This document shows positions 32,152-42,673 of a stretch of DNA of 64,000 nucleotides, one piece after another (the first letter of the stretch is position 1; each line of letters begins with the position of its first letter). Both the position numbers and the translations under genes were made by a program. Source of the stretch: Brachybacterium aquaticum (lineage in GTDB: Bacteria; Actinomycetota; Actinomycetes; Actinomycetales; Dermabacteraceae); the NCBI RefSeq assembly GCF_014204755.1, contig NZ_JACHLZ010000001.1:1798001-1862000 (forward strand), in the 5' to 3' direction. Below the pieces are notes generated by a model. The model had not been told where the DNA came from. It saw nothing but the letters and a program-made list of their open reading frames with translations, and made no database searches.

Positions 32152-33363
32152 TCACAGCCGCGTCGAGGCGATCTTCGCGCCCTCGACGAGCGAGGCCAGC
32201 TTCGCCCAGGCGATCTGCGGGTGGATGCGCCCGCCGAGGCCGCAGTCGGTCGAGCCGATGACGCGCTCGGGGCCGACGATGCGGGCGAAGCGCTCCAGGC
32301 GCTGGGCGACCAGATCCGGGTGCTCGACGACGTTGGTGGCGTGGGAGACGATGCCGGGGACGATGACCTTGTCCTCGGGCAGCTCCACGTCCTGCCACAC
32401 GGTCCACTCGTGCTCGTGGCGCACGTTGGCGGCCTCGAAGCTGTAGTACTTCGCGTCGATCTCGAGCAGCAGCGGTGCGAGGTGGCGGAACTCGATGTCG
32501 GTGGTGTGGGGGCCGTGCCAGGAGCCCCAGCACAGGTGGAAGCGGGTCTGCTCGGTGGGGACGTTCACCAGGGCGCGGTTGACGGCGTCGACGCGCTTGC
32601 GGGTGAACTCGAGGTAGTCCTCGATGCTGGGCTCGGGGTTGATCTGGTCGAAGTTCTCCGCGATGGAGGGGTCGTCGATCTGCACGGTGAGCCCGGCGGC
32701 GGCGATCGCCTCGTACTCGGGGCGCATCACCTCCACCCAGGCGTCGAGGAAGGCGTCCGCATCGCCGTAGTGGTCGTCGACGATGCGGGAGCCGGAGCCC
32801 GGGGACAGGGCGGCGAGGTAGCCGCGGTCGTAGCCCACCTGCTCCAGTGCCGCCCGGAAGTTGGTGATGTCCTGCGCGACGAGCTCACGGCCGGTCTCCG
32901 AGTAGGCGATGGGTCCGGTGGCGGCCGGGAAGGTGGGCTGCTCGCCGGTGGTGATCCCGGAGGTCGGGTCCTGATAGGCGTCGGCGAAGATCGTCCAGTC
33001 GCGGCGGTCCGGGAAGCTGGTCAGCCGCACGTCGCCGGGGGCGGAGCGGACGGGCTCGGCGGAGATGTGGTCCTGGCCGGTGATCTCCAGGCCGCTGACG
33101 CGGTCGAAGATGTAGGACCACCAGGAGCCGTAGTTCACGGCCGAGCCCATGAGGTGGCCGTACTCCCCGTCGTTGGGGATGGAGATGCCGATCTCCTTCT
33201 GCTTCGCGACGACGTCGACGACGGCCTGGGCGAGCACCTCGCGGAACTCGTCGGTGGGCTCCGGGGTCAGTCCGTCCTCCCCGACGGGGCGGGCGGCGTT
33301 GGCGGCGATCAGCTCCGGGCTGCGGGGCAGGGAACCGGCATGGGTGGTGAGGATCTCGGTCAT
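32152..33363 (-). CDS. MetE-like (cobalamin-independent methionine synthase family) protein
   Basis: 403 aa, the C-terminal catalytic barrel only. Begins LTTHAGSLPRS (substrate-binding His) and has the zinc-site pattern His, Glu, Cys, with HLCWGSWHGPH and the final Cys in STDCGLGGR. Full MetE is about 750 aa; this short form matches YxjG/YxjH-like proteins thought to be methyl- or thiol-transferases in methionine metabolism. Donor unknown. TACGCT (33375-33370) is six bases before the ATG, so it is probably leaderless. Confidence 0.88.
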   Translation of the reverse strand: MTEILTTHAGSLPRSPELIAANAARPVGEDGLTPEPTDEFREVLAQAVVDVVAKQKEIGISIPNDGEYGHLMGSAVNYGSWWSYIFDRVSGLEITGQDHISAEPVRSAPGDVRLTSFPDRRDWTIFADAYQDPTSGITTGEQPTFPAATGPIAYSETGRELVAQDITNFRAALEQVGYDRGYLAALSPGSGSRIVDDHYGDADAFLDAWVEVMRPEYEAIAAAGLTVQIDDPSIAENFDQINPEPSIEDYLEFTRKRVDAVNRALVNVPTEQTRFHLCWGSWHGPHTTDIEFRHLAPLLLEIDAKYYSFEAANVRHEHEWTVWQDVELPEDKVIVPGIVSHATNVVEHPDLVAQRLERFARIVGPERVIGSTDCGLGGRIHPQIAWAKLASLVEGAKIASTRL

Positions 33364-33381
33364 GGACCGAGCGTAGGAGCA

Positions 33382-33412
33382 GTGACGCCCCGGTCGGAAA
33401 CCGGGGCGTCAC
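33382..33412 (-). terminator. Hairpin after gcvP
   Basis: Perfect 12-bp stem (33382-33393 with 33401-33412), 7-base loop. On the minus strand it lies after the gcvP stop and just before the -10 element of the MetE-like gene. Confidence 0.65.
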
Positions 33413-33447
33413 AGCTGTTCACACAGGTCGTCGAGCGATACCGCTCG

Positions 33448-36381
33448 TCAGTCGACGGGCCAGACGGGGATCAGGTTGCGATCGCCGTAGGCCTGGTCGA
33501 TGCGGCGCACCGGCGGCCAGTACTTGGACTGGATGCGCATCTGGGCGCTGTCGTGGACGGAGTCGTCCTCGACGGCGGTCCAGGAGCCCGGGTACACGGC
33601 GACCTCGCGGGAGTAGGGGTGGGTCCACTCCCCCGTCGCGATGGACGCGGCGGTGTGCGGGGCGTTGACCAGCGGGTTGTCCTCCGCGGGCCAGGTGCCG
33701 GCGAGGACCACGTCGGCCTCCTTGGCGATCATGAGCATCGCGTCGACGAAGCGGTCGATCTCGGCGAGGTCCTCGGACTCGGTCGGCTCGACCATCAGGG
33801 TGCCGGCAACCGGGAAGGACATCGTCGGGGCGTGGAAGCCGTAGTCGATGAGGCGCTTGGCGACGTCGTCCACGGTGATGCCGGTGCGATCGGTGAAGGG
33901 GCGCAGGTCCACGATGCACTCGTGGGCGACCAGCCCGTTCTCGCCGGTGTAGAGGATGTCGAAGGCCTCGGAGAGGCGGCGGGCGATGTAGTTCGCCGCG
34001 AGCACCGCGGAGGCGGTGGCGTGGCGCAGCCCGTCCGGACCCATCAGGCGGATGTAGGTCCAGGTGATCGGGAGGATCGACGGGGACCCGTAGGGCGCCT
34101 CGGAGACCGGGGCTCCGCCGTGGACCAGCTCGCCCGCGCCGACGACCGCGTGCTCCGGCTTCTGCATGGCCGGGTGGCCGGGCAGGAACGGGGCGAGGTG
34201 GGCCTTGGCGCCCACGGGGCCGACGCCGGGGCCGCCGCCGCCGTGGGGGATGCAGAAGGTCTTGTGAAGGTTCAGGTGGGAGACGTCGCCGCCGAACTCG
34301 CCGGGCTTGGCGACCTGCAGCAGGGCGTTGAGGTTCGCGCCGTCGACGTACACCTGGCCGCCCGCGTCGTGCACCAGCTGGCACACGGTGCGGACCTCCT
34401 CCTCGTACACGCCGTGCGTGGACGGGTAGGTGATCATGATGGCCGCGAGCTCGTCGCCGTGGTCCTTGATCTTCTGCTTGAGGTCGTCGAGGTCGATGTT
34501 GCCGCGGGCGTCGGAGGCGACGACCACGACGCGCAGGCCGGCGTTGACGGCGCTGGCGGCGTTGGTGCCGTGCGCGGAGCTGGGCACCAGGCACACGTCG
34601 CGGGAGCTCTCGCCGCGCGAGTCGTGGTAGGCGCGGATGGCCAGCAGTCCCGCGAACTCGCCCTGGGAGCCGGCGTTGGGCTGCAGGGAGACGGTGTCGT
34701 AGCCGGTGAGGTCGGTGAGCCAGCCCTCGAGCTGGCCGATGAGCTCGAGGTAGCCCTCCACGTCCTCGCGCGGGGCGAAGGGGTGGATGCCGTTGAACTC
34801 GGACCAGGTGATGCCGGCCATCTCGGTGGCGGCGTTGAGCTTCATGGTGCACGAGCCCAGCGGGATCATGCCCCGGTCCAGCGCGAAGTCGCGATCGGAC
34901 AGGCGGCGCAGGTAGCGCATCATCGCGGTCTCGGAGCGGAAGGAGGAGAACACCGGGTGGCGCAGGAACGCGTCCTCGCGCACGAGGCCGTCCCAGCCGG
35001 CGCCGGAGTCCGCGGCGGCGATCTCCTGGCCGGGGGTGGGGGCGTGCGGGGCGAAGGCCGCGGCGATCGCCTCGAGGTCCGCCTCGGTGATGGTCTCGTC
35101 CAGGGACAGGTGGACGATGTCGTCCCCGACCGTGTGCACGAGGAAGCCGGCCTCGCCGAGGGAGGCGGCGAGGTCCGCGGCGGTGCCGGTCGCGCGCACC
35201 TCGAGGGTGTCGAAGAAGCTGTCCGAGACGAGCTCGAAGCCGCTGCGGCGCAGCAGGTCCGCGAGGGTGGCGGTGCGGTCGGCGACGGTGCGGCCGATGC
35301 GGGTGAGCCCGTCGGGGCCGTGGTAGACGGCATACATCGCGGCCATCACGGCCAGCAGCACCTGCGCGGTGGTGATGGAGCTGGTGGCCTTGTCACGGCG
35401 GATGTGCTGCTCGCGGGTCTGCAGGGACAGGCGGTAGGCGGGGTTGCCGTCGGCGTCGCGGGAGACGCCCACGAGGCGGCCGGGCAGCTGGCGCTCGAGA
35501 CCCTTGCGCACGGAGACGAAGCCGGCGTGGGGGCCACCGAAGCCGAGCGGGATGCCGAAGCGCTGGGAGGTGCCGACGGTGACGTCGGCCCCGAGGGAGC
35601 CCGGGGAGGCGAGCATGGTCAGGGCCAGGAGGTCCGCGGCGACGATCGCGACGGCCTTGGTGGACTTGACCTCGGCGATGACGTCGCGGGGGTCCCACAC
35701 GCGGCCGGAGGCGCCGGGGTACTGGATGAGGGCGCCGAAGTACTCGCCCTCGGGCGCACCGTCGACGCGGAAGTCGACCTCGCGCAGCTCGATGCCGAGC
35801 CCGTCGGCGCGGCCCTGGAGCACGGCCTTGGTGGCGGGCAGGGCGTCGGCGTCGACGAGGAAGACGTTGCCGTTGCGCTTGGCGGTGCGGCGGGCGAGCA
35901 TCAGCGCCTCGGCCGCGGAGGTGGACTCGTCCAGGGTGGAGGCGTTGGAGACGTCCATCCCGGTGAGGTCGCAGATCATGGTCTGGAAGGTCAGCAGCGC
36001 CTCGAGCCGGCCCTGGGAGATCTCGGGCTGGTAGGGGGTGTAGGCGGTGTACCAGGCGGGGTTCTCCAGCACGTTGCGCTGGATCACGGCGGGGGTGTGG
36101 GTGCCGTGGTAGCCGAGGCCGATGAGGGAGCGGCGCACGGTGTTGCGGTCGGCGAGGCCGCGCAGCTCGGCGAGCGCGGCGGGCTCGGTGATCCCGGCGG
36201 GGACGGACGATGCGGCGCCGTCCTGGTCGTCGAGCAGGATCGTGGAGGGCACCGCGGCGCGCAGCATCTCGTCCAGGGACTCGTAGCCCAGGACCTCGAG
36301 CATGTGACGCTGGGCGTCGGAATCGGTGCCGACGTGGCGGCGTACGAAGGAGTCGTGGTCGAGCTCAGGCGATGCGGTCAT
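33448..36381 (-). CDS. gcvP: Glycine dehydrogenase (decarboxylating), P protein
   Basis: 977 aa, fused alpha-beta P protein. Decarboxylates glycine with PLP and transfers aminomethyl to the lipoyl arm of GcvH. The PLP lysine is in [18 protein letters not shown], and the N-terminal half shows [16 protein letters not shown]. Third gene of gcvT-gcvH-gcvP, about 100 bp after gcvH. Ends just before a hairpin. Confidence 0.98.
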   Translation of the reverse strand: MTASPELDHDSFVRRHVGTDSDAQRHMLEVLGYESLDEMLRAAVPSTILLDDQDGAASSVPAGITEPAALAELRGLADRNTVRRSLIGLGYHGTHTPAVIQRNVLENPAWYTAYTPYQPEISQGRLEALLTFQTMICDLTGMDVSNASTLDESTSAAEALMLARRTAKRNGNVFLVDADALPATKAVLQGRADGLGIELREVDFRVDGAPEGEYFGALIQYPGASGRVWDPRDVIAEVKSTKAVAIVAADLLALTMLASPGSLGADVTVGTSQRFGIPLGFGGPHAGFVSVRKGLERQLPGRLVGVSRDADGNPAYRLSLQTREQHIRRDKATSSITTAQVLLAVMAAMYAVYHGPDGLTRIGRTVADRTATLADLLRRSGFELVSDSFFDTLEVRATGTAADLAASLGEAGFLVHTVGDDIVHLSLDETITEADLEAIAAAFAPHAPTPGQEIAAADSGAGWDGLVREDAFLRHPVFSSFRSETAMMRYLRRLSDRDFALDRGMIPLGSCTMKLNAATEMAGITWSEFNGIHPFAPREDVEGYLELIGQLEGWLTDLTGYDTVSLQPNAGSQGEFAGLLAIRAYHDSRGESSRDVCLVPSSAHGTNAASAVNAGLRVVVVASDARGNIDLDDLKQKIKDHGDELAAIMITYPSTHGVYEEEVRTVCQLVHDAGGQVYVDGANLNALLQVAKPGEFGGDVSHLNLHKTFCIPHGGGGPGVGPVGAKAHLAPFLPGHPAMQKPEHAVVGAGELVHGGAPVSEAPYGSPSILPITWTYIRLMGPDGLRHATASAVLAANYIARRLSEAFDILYTGENGLVAHECIVDLRPFTDRTGITVDDVAKRLIDYGFHAPTMSFPVAGTLMVEPTESEDLAEIDRFVDAMLMIAKEADVVLAGTWPAEDNPLVNAPHTAASIATGEWTHPYSREVAVYPGSWTAVEDDSVHDSAQMRIQSKYWPPVRRIDQAYGDRNLIPVWPVD

Positions 36382-36482
36382 GAAGGAGTGCCCCTGGAAG
36401 TTGCGTGCGGGTCGGGTTCGTGGAAAGGGCCGGGCGGCCGACGGGGAGGCGGTGCCCGCGGGCGCCGCCTCCCCGATCGCGC

Positions 36483-36860
36483 TCAGGACTGGGTGAGGGC
36501 CTTGTACTCCTCAGCGCTGAGGAGGTCGTCCGGAAGGGAGTCGAAGGAGGCCTTGATGAGCCATCCCTCCTCGAAGGGCGAGGAGTTCACGAGCTCGGGG
36601 GCGTCGACGACCGCGTCGTTGACCTCGGTGACGGTGCCATCGATCGGGGAGAACAGGTCCGAGACGGACTTGGTCGACTCGATCTCGCCCATCTCGGTGC
36701 CGGCCGCGATGTCGGAGCCGGCCTCGGGCAGGTCGACGTACACCACGTCGCCGAGCTGCTCGGCGGCGAAGTCGGTGACGCCGATGACGGCGACGCCGTC
36801 GGACTCGACGCGGACCCACTCGTGGTCCTTGCTGTAGAGGAGTTCTGCGGACATTTCCAT
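36483..36860 (-). CDS. gcvH: Glycine cleavage system H protein
   Basis: Lipoyl carrier shuttling the aminomethyl group between P and T proteins. 125 aa; the lipoylated Lys is in [12 protein letters not shown] (about residue 66). Two ATGs (36860 and 36854) are both within range of AGGAAGGA; the first gives M-E-M-S, the second M-S-A-E, and I cannot separate them. Middle gene of the gcv operon, 44 bp after gcvT. Confidence 0.97.
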   Translation of the reverse strand: MEMSAELLYSKDHEWVRVESDGVAVIGVTDFAAEQLGDVVYVDLPEAGSDIAAGTEMGEIESTKSVSDLFSPIDGTVTEVNDAVVDAPELVNSSPFEEGWLIKASFDSLPDDLLSAEEYKALTQS

Positions 36861-36904
36861 GGTCCTTCCTGGGGACGGGCGGGGGAACTCAGGGGCCCGG
36901 GCGG

Positions 36905-38038
36905 TCAGCCGCGGCGGTAGAAGGGCATCTCGGTGACACGGACGGGCAGGTCCTTGCCGCGCACGTCGACGACCAGATCGGTGCCGACCTCGCTGCTCGC
37001 GGGGTCGATGTAGGCCATGGCGATCGGGTGGCCGAGGGTCGGGGACAGCGCCCCGGAGGTCACGGTCCCGATCTCGTTGCCCTCGGCGTCGCGGACCGCG
37101 GCGCCGGCCCGCGCGGCGCGGCGGCCCTCGGCGGCGAGGCCCACCAGCACGGGCAGGCCGGAGGCGTCCTTCGACTCGATCGCGGAGCGGCCGACGAAGT
37201 CGCCCTTGGACTTCAGCGCCGGGACCTTCGCCATGCCGGCCTGCGCGGGCAGCAGGTCACGGCTGAGCTCGTTGCCGTACAGCGGCATCCCGGCCTCGAG
37301 GCGCAGGGTGTCGCGGCAGGCGAGGCCGCAGGGGGTGAGGCGGTCGCCGCCGGCGGCGGTGAGCTGCTCCCACAGCGGCACAGCGAACTCGTTCGCGACG
37401 TACAGCTCGAAGCCGTCCTCGCCGGTGTAGCCGGTGCGGGCGATCAGCAGGTCCGCGCCGCGGTAGGTGCCCTCCGCGAAGCGGTAGTAGCCCATGGAGG
37501 TGATCACCTCCGCGCTCGGTCCCTCGACCCCGGAGCCGTCGGCCAGCAGCGCGTCCAGCAGGATCTGCTCGGCGGCGGGGCCCTGCACGGCGATGAGGGA
37601 CGTGGCGGCGGAGGCGTCCTCGACCTCGACGTCGAAGTCGGCGGCGCGGTCGACGAGCTCGCCGGCAACGACCTCGGCGTTGGAGGCGTTGGCGACGACG
37701 AGGAAGTGGTCCTCGGCGAGGCGGTAGGTGATCAGGTCGTCGATGACGCCGCCGTCCTCGGTGAGCAGCAGCGAGTACTTCGCGCGCCCGAGCGACATGG
37801 CGGACATCTTCCCGGCCAGGGCGTGGTCGAGCGCGTCAGCCGCCTGGGGGCCGTGCAGGTGGATCTCGCCCATGTGGCTGAGGTCGAATAGTCCCGCGCT
37901 CTCGCGCACGGCGCGATGCTCGGCGAGATCGGAGTCGTAGCGGACCGGCATGTTCCAGCCCGCGAAGTCCGTGAAGGTCGCGCCCAGTGCGCGATGGACC
38001 TCCTCCAGGGCGGTGCTGCGGAGGGCCTGGTCGGACAT
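36905..38038 (-). CDS. gcvT: Aminomethyltransferase, T protein
   Basis: 377 aa. Transfers the methylene group from GcvH to tetrahydrofolate, releasing ammonia. Folate-site residues lie in GWNMPVRY, FDLSHMGEIHL, ARTGYTGEDGFELY and the C-terminal FYRRG. AGAAGGAG four bases before the ATG. First gene of the operon; a TATGGT -10-like element lies about 115 bp upstream and the 5' leader contains two small hairpins. No glycine riboswitch with its complete set of conserved blocks is evident. Confidence 0.97.
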   Translation of the reverse strand: MSDQALRSTALEEVHRALGATFTDFAGWNMPVRYDSDLAEHRAVRESAGLFDLSHMGEIHLHGPQAADALDHALAGKMSAMSLGRAKYSLLLTEDGGVIDDLITYRLAEDHFLVVANASNAEVVAGELVDRAADFDVEVEDASAATSLIAVQGPAAEQILLDALLADGSGVEGPSAEVITSMGYYRFAEGTYRGADLLIARTGYTGEDGFELYVANEFAVPLWEQLTAAGGDRLTPCGLACRDTLRLEAGMPLYGNELSRDLLPAQAGMAKVPALKSKGDFVGRSAIESKDASGLPVLVGLAAEGRRAARAGAAVRDAEGNEIGTVTSGALSPTLGHPIAMAYIDPASSEVGTDLVVDVRGKDLPVRVTEMPFYRRG

Positions 38039-38332
38039 GGTGCTCCTTCTGCGTCCCGGGGCGGATCGTGCCGTCCCATCCATCACCCGGTGCGGGACCG
38101 GGCACCGTTGGTGTGCGGCACTGCGGTGGGCCGCAGGGTCACCATACCTGTCCGGTGCGCGCCGCGCGCACGGGTCCCGCAGGTCATCGCGCCCCGTCAC
38201 CGATCCGTGTCATGCCGTCCCGGAATCACCCCTGTCCGCACCCCTTCGGCAGATTCCGTGCACGCGCCGCACTGACCTGGCCGGGACCCGTCGGCCTGCA
38301 GGAGGGGCTCGGGTGCTTGTACGGTGGAGGGC
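38039..38332. other. Intergenic region between gcvT and a divergent GNAT gene
   Basis: Holds the gcvT leader and the promoters of both genes. On the minus strand TATGGT (near 38150) precedes a leader with hairpins CTGCGG/CCGCAG and CCCGGT/ACCGGG. On the plus strand TACGGT (38320-38325) serves the GNAT gene. A CGGAATC/GATTCCG inverted repeat with a 24-base loop lies near 38220-38260 and may be an operator. Confidence 0.5.
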
Positions 38333-38905
38333 GTGACGAAGGAAGGCTCCACCGAATGGCCGGTCCGGATCCGCAGTCCCCGACTGGTGATCCGGCCGCC
38401 GGGCGACGACGACCGTGCGGCGATGATCCGGCTGATGACCGATCCCGTCACCCGTGAGTACCTGGGCGGGGCGGTGGACTACGCCTCCCGCCAGGCCCTC
38501 GAGCTCTCGCCGCTGGGCCTGACCTGGGGACGCTGGGTGCTGGCCAGGATCGAGGACGACGCGATGATCGGCTCGATCACGCTGGACCACGATCGCGGCG
38601 AGCTGGAGCTGTCCTATGCGCTGCTGCCGGAGTGGACCGGGCAGGGCTATGCGGCGGAGTCCTGCATCGCCCTGCTGGACTGGGCGCGGGAGCACCTCGA
38701 GGACGAGACCGTGATCGCGATCAGCCAGACCCGCAACAAGCGCAGCGTGGCCCTGCTGCGCAAGCTCGGCTTCACAGTGCGCAAGGGGCTCGAGGAGTTC
38801 GGCGCCCAGCAGCTGCTGCTCGAGCGGTCGCTGCGCGAGCCGCTGCCCGCGCAGGAGCTGCCCCTGCAGACCTCGGCCGACCCGCCGCCGCCCACCCGGC
38901 GCTGA
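38333..38905 (+). CDS. GNAT-family N-acetyltransferase (RimJ/RimL-like)
   Basis: 190 aa. Typical RimJ/L order: RIRSPRLVIRPPGDDD, then MIGSITLDHD, LSYALLPEWTGQGYAAES (motif A, acetyl-CoA), and QTRNKRSVALLRKLGF. The target amine is unknown. I take the GTG at 38333, seven bases after TACGGT, as the leaderless start; another in-frame GTG lies nine bases upstream. Pro-rich C terminus. Confidence 0.87.
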   Translation: MTKEGSTEWPVRIRSPRLVIRPPGDDDRAAMIRLMTDPVTREYLGGAVDYASRQALELSPLGLTWGRWVLARIEDDAMIGSITLDHDRGELELSYALLPEWTGQGYAAESCIALLDWAREHLEDETVIAISQTRNKRSVALLRKLGFTVRKGLEEFGAQQLLLERSLREPLPAQELPLQTSADPPPPTRR

Positions 38906-38975
38906 CGCGCCCGTCGGCCGCGCAGCGCGCGGAGCCGCGCCCCTCCCCGCCGCGCCCGACTCACCCGCGCCCGTC

Positions 38976-40229
38976 TCAGCCGCGCGCGACGGGGCAGCTC
39001 ATGCAGCGCGGACCGCCGCGTCCGCGCCCCAGCTCGTCCCCGGCGAACTCGAGCACCTCCACGCCCTGCCCGCGCAGGTACTCGTTGGTGGCGGCGGCCC
39101 GCTCGTAGGCGACCACGCGGCCCGGGGCGAGGGCGAGGACGTTGCAGCCGTCGTCCCACTGCTCGCGCGCCGCGGCGTAGGGGTCCAGCGGCGGCGTGAG
39201 CACGCGCAGGGAGGGGACGCCGAGGCCGCGGGCGAGGACCTCGTCCATCTCGTCGGCCGCCCGCGCATGGGAGACCAGCCGGTCCCCGGGCCGCTCGATC
39301 TCGAAGGTCTCCAGCGCCGGCAGCGGGCCGAAGCGGAGCATCGACTCCTGGTCGACGACGGTGGTGACGGTGTCCAGGTGCATCATCGAGCGGCGGTGGG
39401 GCAGAGCGATCGCGATGACCCGCTCGATCGCGCCGTCCTCGAGCAGGTCCGCGGCCAGGCGCTCCACCCCGACCGCGCTCGTGCGCTCCGACAGGCCCAC
39501 GGCGACCACGCGCGGGGACAGCATCATCACGTCCCCGCCCTCGACGGTCGCGGCACCCGCCCCGTCGCGGCCGAGGATCCGCCGCGGCGTCCCCGTACCG
39601 GCGAAGCGGGGGTGATGACGGTAGATCATCTCGAGGTGCAGGCTCTCGCGGCGCCGGGCGGGATGGCGCATGGCACTGACGGAGACGGAGTCGCCGATCC
39701 AGGCCGACGGGTCGCGGGTGAACAGATGATTGGGCAGCGGGTCGAGCACGAGGTGCTCCTCCCCCACCCGCTGCAGGGCGATCGAGCGGGGGCTCACGCC
39801 GAGGGCCCGCAGCTCCCCGACGGTGATCCCGCCGATCAGCACGTCCACCAGATGCGAGGGCGGCATGGCGGTGAGCACACCGCGCAGGTCCTGCACGGCG
39901 ATGTCTCCGAGCACCGCGGGGTCCAGCGCCCGCTCGAGCAGCTGGGCGCGCAGCTCCGCATCGGCGACGAGATCCACCAGCAGGTCGCGCAGCTCGAGCA
40001 CCTCGACGCCCTGGCCGCTCAGCAGGTCGCTGAAGTCGCGGTGCTGAGCCTCCGCCCGGTCCCGCCACAGCACCTCGTCGAAGAGCAGCTCCTCGCGGGT
40101 GTCCGGGGTGAGCCGCTCGAGCTCGGGGCCGGGCCGATGCACGAGCACACTGCGCAGCGGGGAGATCTCGTCGTGGACCCCGACGGGGGCGGGCGGGGTG
40201 GGGGCGTTCTCGGCGGCACCGGCGTCCAT
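38976..40229 (-). CDS. arcA: Arginine deiminase
   Basis: 417 aa. Converts arginine to citrulline and ammonia. Guanidino-group enzyme motifs: [31 protein letters not shown] and the catalytic cysteine in the C-terminal GGPRCMSCP. ArcB and ArcC are not adjacent, so the complete ADI energy pathway is not encoded here; the enzyme may serve acid tolerance or nitrogen release. GAGGAG five bases before the ATG. Confidence 0.96.
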   Translation of the reverse strand: MDAGAAENAPTPPAPVGVHDEISPLRSVLVHRPGPELERLTPDTREELLFDEVLWRDRAEAQHRDFSDLLSGQGVEVLELRDLLVDLVADAELRAQLLERALDPAVLGDIAVQDLRGVLTAMPPSHLVDVLIGGITVGELRALGVSPRSIALQRVGEEHLVLDPLPNHLFTRDPSAWIGDSVSVSAMRHPARRRESLHLEMIYRHHPRFAGTGTPRRILGRDGAGAATVEGGDVMMLSPRVVAVGLSERTSAVGVERLAADLLEDGAIERVIAIALPHRRSMMHLDTVTTVVDQESMLRFGPLPALETFEIERPGDRLVSHARAADEMDEVLARGLGVPSLRVLTPPLDPYAAAREQWDDGCNVLALAPGRVVAYERAAATNEYLRGQGVEVLEFAGDELGRGRGGPRCMSCPVARG

Positions 40230-40388
40230 CGGAGCTCCTCGGATCGGGGCGGAGGGTCGTGCCGTCAGGGACGCGGAAGAGCGCTCCCTGCGGTGCGTGC
40301 ACGCTACCAGCGAGGCACGGCGTGTTCACGATCGCCGCGGACGCACTAGCCTGGTGCCCGTCCGGAATCGCTTCCTGGAGGAGACGTC

Positions 40389-41237
40389 ATGTCGCAGTCC
40401 GCACCGCTCGCCATCCCGACCACCCCGCTCGCCGACGGCACCCCGTTCCCGCTGCTGGGGCTGGGCACCGGCTCGCCGAAGGGCCCGGACGGTGCGGAGG
40501 TGGTCGCCGCGGCCCTGCGCGAGGGCTACCGCCTCGTGGACACCGCCGCGCAGTACGGCAACGAGACCGCCGTGGGCGAGGGCGTACGCCGTTCAGGCGT
40601 CGACCCGGCAGAGGTGCTCGTGACCACCAAGATCGCCGGCGGCGACCAGGGCCGCGAGGCCGCGCGCCAGGGCTTCACCGAGTCGCTGCGCCGTCTGGGC
40701 CTGGACTCGGTGGCGCTGCTGCTGATCCACTGGCCGAACCCCTCGCGGGGCCTCGCCCTGGACACCTGGCGCACCCTCGTCGACCTCAAGGAGGAGGGGC
40801 TCGCGAAGCACATCGGCGTGTCCAACTTCCGCCCCGAGCAGCTCCAGGAGCTCTTCGACGCGACCGGCGTGTGGCCCGAGGTCAACCAGATCCAGCTCTC
40901 CCCCGCCCTGCCGCGCCAGGCCTCCCTCGCCTTCCACCGCGAGCACGGCATCGTCACCGAGGCGTGGGGACCGCTCGGCAACCGCGAGGGCCTCCCGGAG
41001 CAGTTCGCGCTGCGCCGCGTGGCGGAGAAGCACGGGGTGAGCACCTCCCAGGTCACCCTGCGCTGGCTGCGCGACCAGGAGATCGTGGCGATCCCCCGCT
41101 CCTCCAGCCCCGAGCGCCGCCGACTGAACGCCGAGCTCGACCAGGTCGTGCTCGACGACGCCGACCGCACCCTGCTCGCCTCCCTCGACCTCGGGGAGGA
41201 CGCCGCCTGGGACTCGCGGGAGCACGAGGAGTGGTGA
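40389..41237 (+). CDS. Aldo/keto reductase
   Basis: 282 aa, (beta/alpha)8 NADPH reductase. Catalytic tetrad: Asp and Tyr in LVDTAAQYGNE, Lys in TTKIAGG, His in LLIHWPNP. Similar to 2,5-diketo-gluconate reductase-type AKRs. GGAGG lies seven bases before the ATG and TAGCCT (40347-40352) is a plausible -10. The stop overlaps the GTG of the next gene. Confidence 0.95.
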   Translation: MSQSAPLAIPTTPLADGTPFPLLGLGTGSPKGPDGAEVVAAALREGYRLVDTAAQYGNETAVGEGVRRSGVDPAEVLVTTKIAGGDQGREAARQGFTESLRRLGLDSVALLLIHWPNPSRGLALDTWRTLVDLKEEGLAKHIGVSNFRPEQLQELFDATGVWPEVNQIQLSPALPRQASLAFHREHGIVTEAWGPLGNREGLPEQFALRRVAEKHGVSTSQVTLRWLRDQEIVAIPRSSSPERRRLNAELDQVVLDDADRTLLASLDLGEDAAWDSREHEEW

Positions 41238-42010
41238 CAGCAGGGCGCTTCCACCCGGGGCCGGAGCATCAGGAGATCGTCTTCCTCACCGGCTCCGGGA
41301 TCAGCGCCCGCACGGGCCTGGGCACCTTCCGCGGCCCGCAGGGGCTGTGGGCGCTCGAGCCCGAGACCGAGCGGGCGATGCACGCGCACCTCCTGCCCGG
41401 CACCCTGCCGCAGCTGTGGAGCGTGTGGGGGCGGATGGCGCGGATCGCGACCTCGCACGGCCCCACCCCGGGCCATCGCGCGATCGCGCGCCTCGGCGCG
41501 CCGGTGATCACCCAGAACATCGACGGCCTGCACCAGGCCGCGGGCAGCGAGATCGTCGCCGAGCTGCACGGCAGCGCCCTGTTCGCGGTGTGCCTGGACC
41601 CCCGCTGCGACTGGCGCGCGCCGCTCGAGCCCGGCGAGGGCGAGTATCCCGAGGACCACGGCGTGCCCTCCTCGTGTCCGCGCTGCGGGGCGCCCACCCG
41701 GCCCGACGTGGTGCTCTTCGACGAGCAGCTCCCGCCGGACGCGCTGGACCTCGCCATGCGGCTCGCACAGCGGGCCGACCTGTTCGTCGCGGTGGGCACC
41801 AGCGGTGTGGTCTTCCCCGCCGCACAGCTCGCACCGCTCGCCCGCGCGCACGGGGCGACCACGGTGCTCGTGGACATCGACCCGCCGCCGGGCTCCTCGG
41901 CCCTGTTCGACCACGTGCTGGCCGAGGACGCGCACGAGGTTCTGCCCGACTGGGAGCGGCGCCTGCACCGCGTGGGCGGCACCTCGTTCCTGGACCCGTT
42001 CCTGTCCTGA
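41234..42010 (+). CDS. Sir2-family NAD-dependent deacylase
   Basis: 258 aa. NAD site [34 protein letters not shown] with its catalytic His, and the zinc ribbon in two CxnC pairs (CLDPRC and CPRC). Removes acyl groups from lysines, making nicotinamide and O-acyl-ADP-ribose; in bacteria acetyl-CoA synthetase is the classic target, and an acs lies in this window. GTG start overlaps the stop of the reductase as GTGA, so it is co-translated. Confidence 0.93.
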   Translation: MTAGRFHPGPEHQEIVFLTGSGISARTGLGTFRGPQGLWALEPETERAMHAHLLPGTLPQLWSVWGRMARIATSHGPTPGHRAIARLGAPVITQNIDGLHQAAGSEIVAELHGSALFAVCLDPRCDWRAPLEPGEGEYPEDHGVPSSCPRCGAPTRPDVVLFDEQLPPDALDLAMRLAQRADLFVAVGTSGVVFPAAQLAPLARAHGATTVLVDIDPPPGSSALFDHVLAEDAHEVLPDWERRLHRVGGTSFLDPFLS

Positions 42011-42065
42011 CCCGTTCAGCGCCCGGGGCGCGAGCGCCGAACGAGTCCGGGGCTCCGCCCGGGGC

Positions 42066-42662
42066 TCAGATCCAGATGGCCGGGTCGGTCTGCTCCTCGG
42101 GATGCGCCGCTCCCTGACGGATGGTCGCGGGGATGCCCACGGCCGTCGCCCCCGAGGGCACGTCCTTGACCACCACCGCATTGGCGCCGATCTGGGAGTA
42201 CGCGCCGATCAGCACGGGGCCGAGCACCCGGGCGCCGGCGCCGATGGTGACCCCGTCCTCGACGGTGGGGTGGCGCTTGACCCGCTCCATGGAGCGGCCG
42301 CCGAGGGTCACGCCGTGGTAGAGCATCACGTCGTCGCCCACCTCGGCGGTCTCCCCCACGACCACGCCCATGCCGTGGTCGATGAAGAAGCGCCTGCCGA
42401 TCTGCGCCCCGGGATGGATCTCCACGCCGGTGATCGAGCGGGCCCCCTGGGCGAGGACCATCGCCGGCAGCTTTGCGCCGCGCTCCCACAGCCGGTGGGC
42501 GATGCGGTGGGTCCAGATCGCGTGGAGTCCCGGGGAGGTCAGCAGGATCGCGAGGTCATCGGTCGCGGCGGGGTCGCGGCGGTGCGCCGCCGCGAGGTCC
42601 TCCCGGACCGTCGCGACGGCGCCCATGGCGCGGTCCATCGCCCGCGCGAGCAATGCGGCCAT
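42066..42662 (-). CDS. cysE: Serine O-acetyltransferase
   Basis: 198 aa, short form. Makes O-acetylserine. Hexapeptide repeats of the left-handed beta helix run through the second half ([59 protein letters not shown]), with the active-site His in DHGMGVV. Eleven bases after cysK, so the two cysteine genes are an operon. Confidence 0.96.
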   Translation of the reverse strand: MAALLARAMDRAMGAVATVREDLAAAHRRDPAATDDLAILLTSPGLHAIWTHRIAHRLWERGAKLPAMVLAQGARSITGVEIHPGAQIGRRFFIDHGMGVVVGETAEVGDDVMLYHGVTLGGRSMERVKRHPTVEDGVTIGAGARVLGPVLIGAYSQIGANAVVVKDVPSGATAVGIPATIRQGAAHPEEQTDPAIWI

Positions 42663-42673
42663 CTCGTGGCTCG

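Noticed and set aside
32020-36837. Very long plus-strand open frame opposite the MetE-like, gcvP and gcvH genes
   Set aside because: The opposite strand carries complete, motif-bearing genes; high-GC coding DNA leaves antisense frames open. The translation is low-complexity Val/Gly/Ala/Asp with no family pattern.
38215-38262. Glycine-riboswitch-like words (GCCGAAGGGG and GGACAGGGG) upstream of gcvT
   Set aside because: The two blocks are almost adjacent, the 5' GGGAGAG and CUCUCAGGC partner blocks are missing, and they lie upstream of the likely gcvT -10 element. Probably coincidence.
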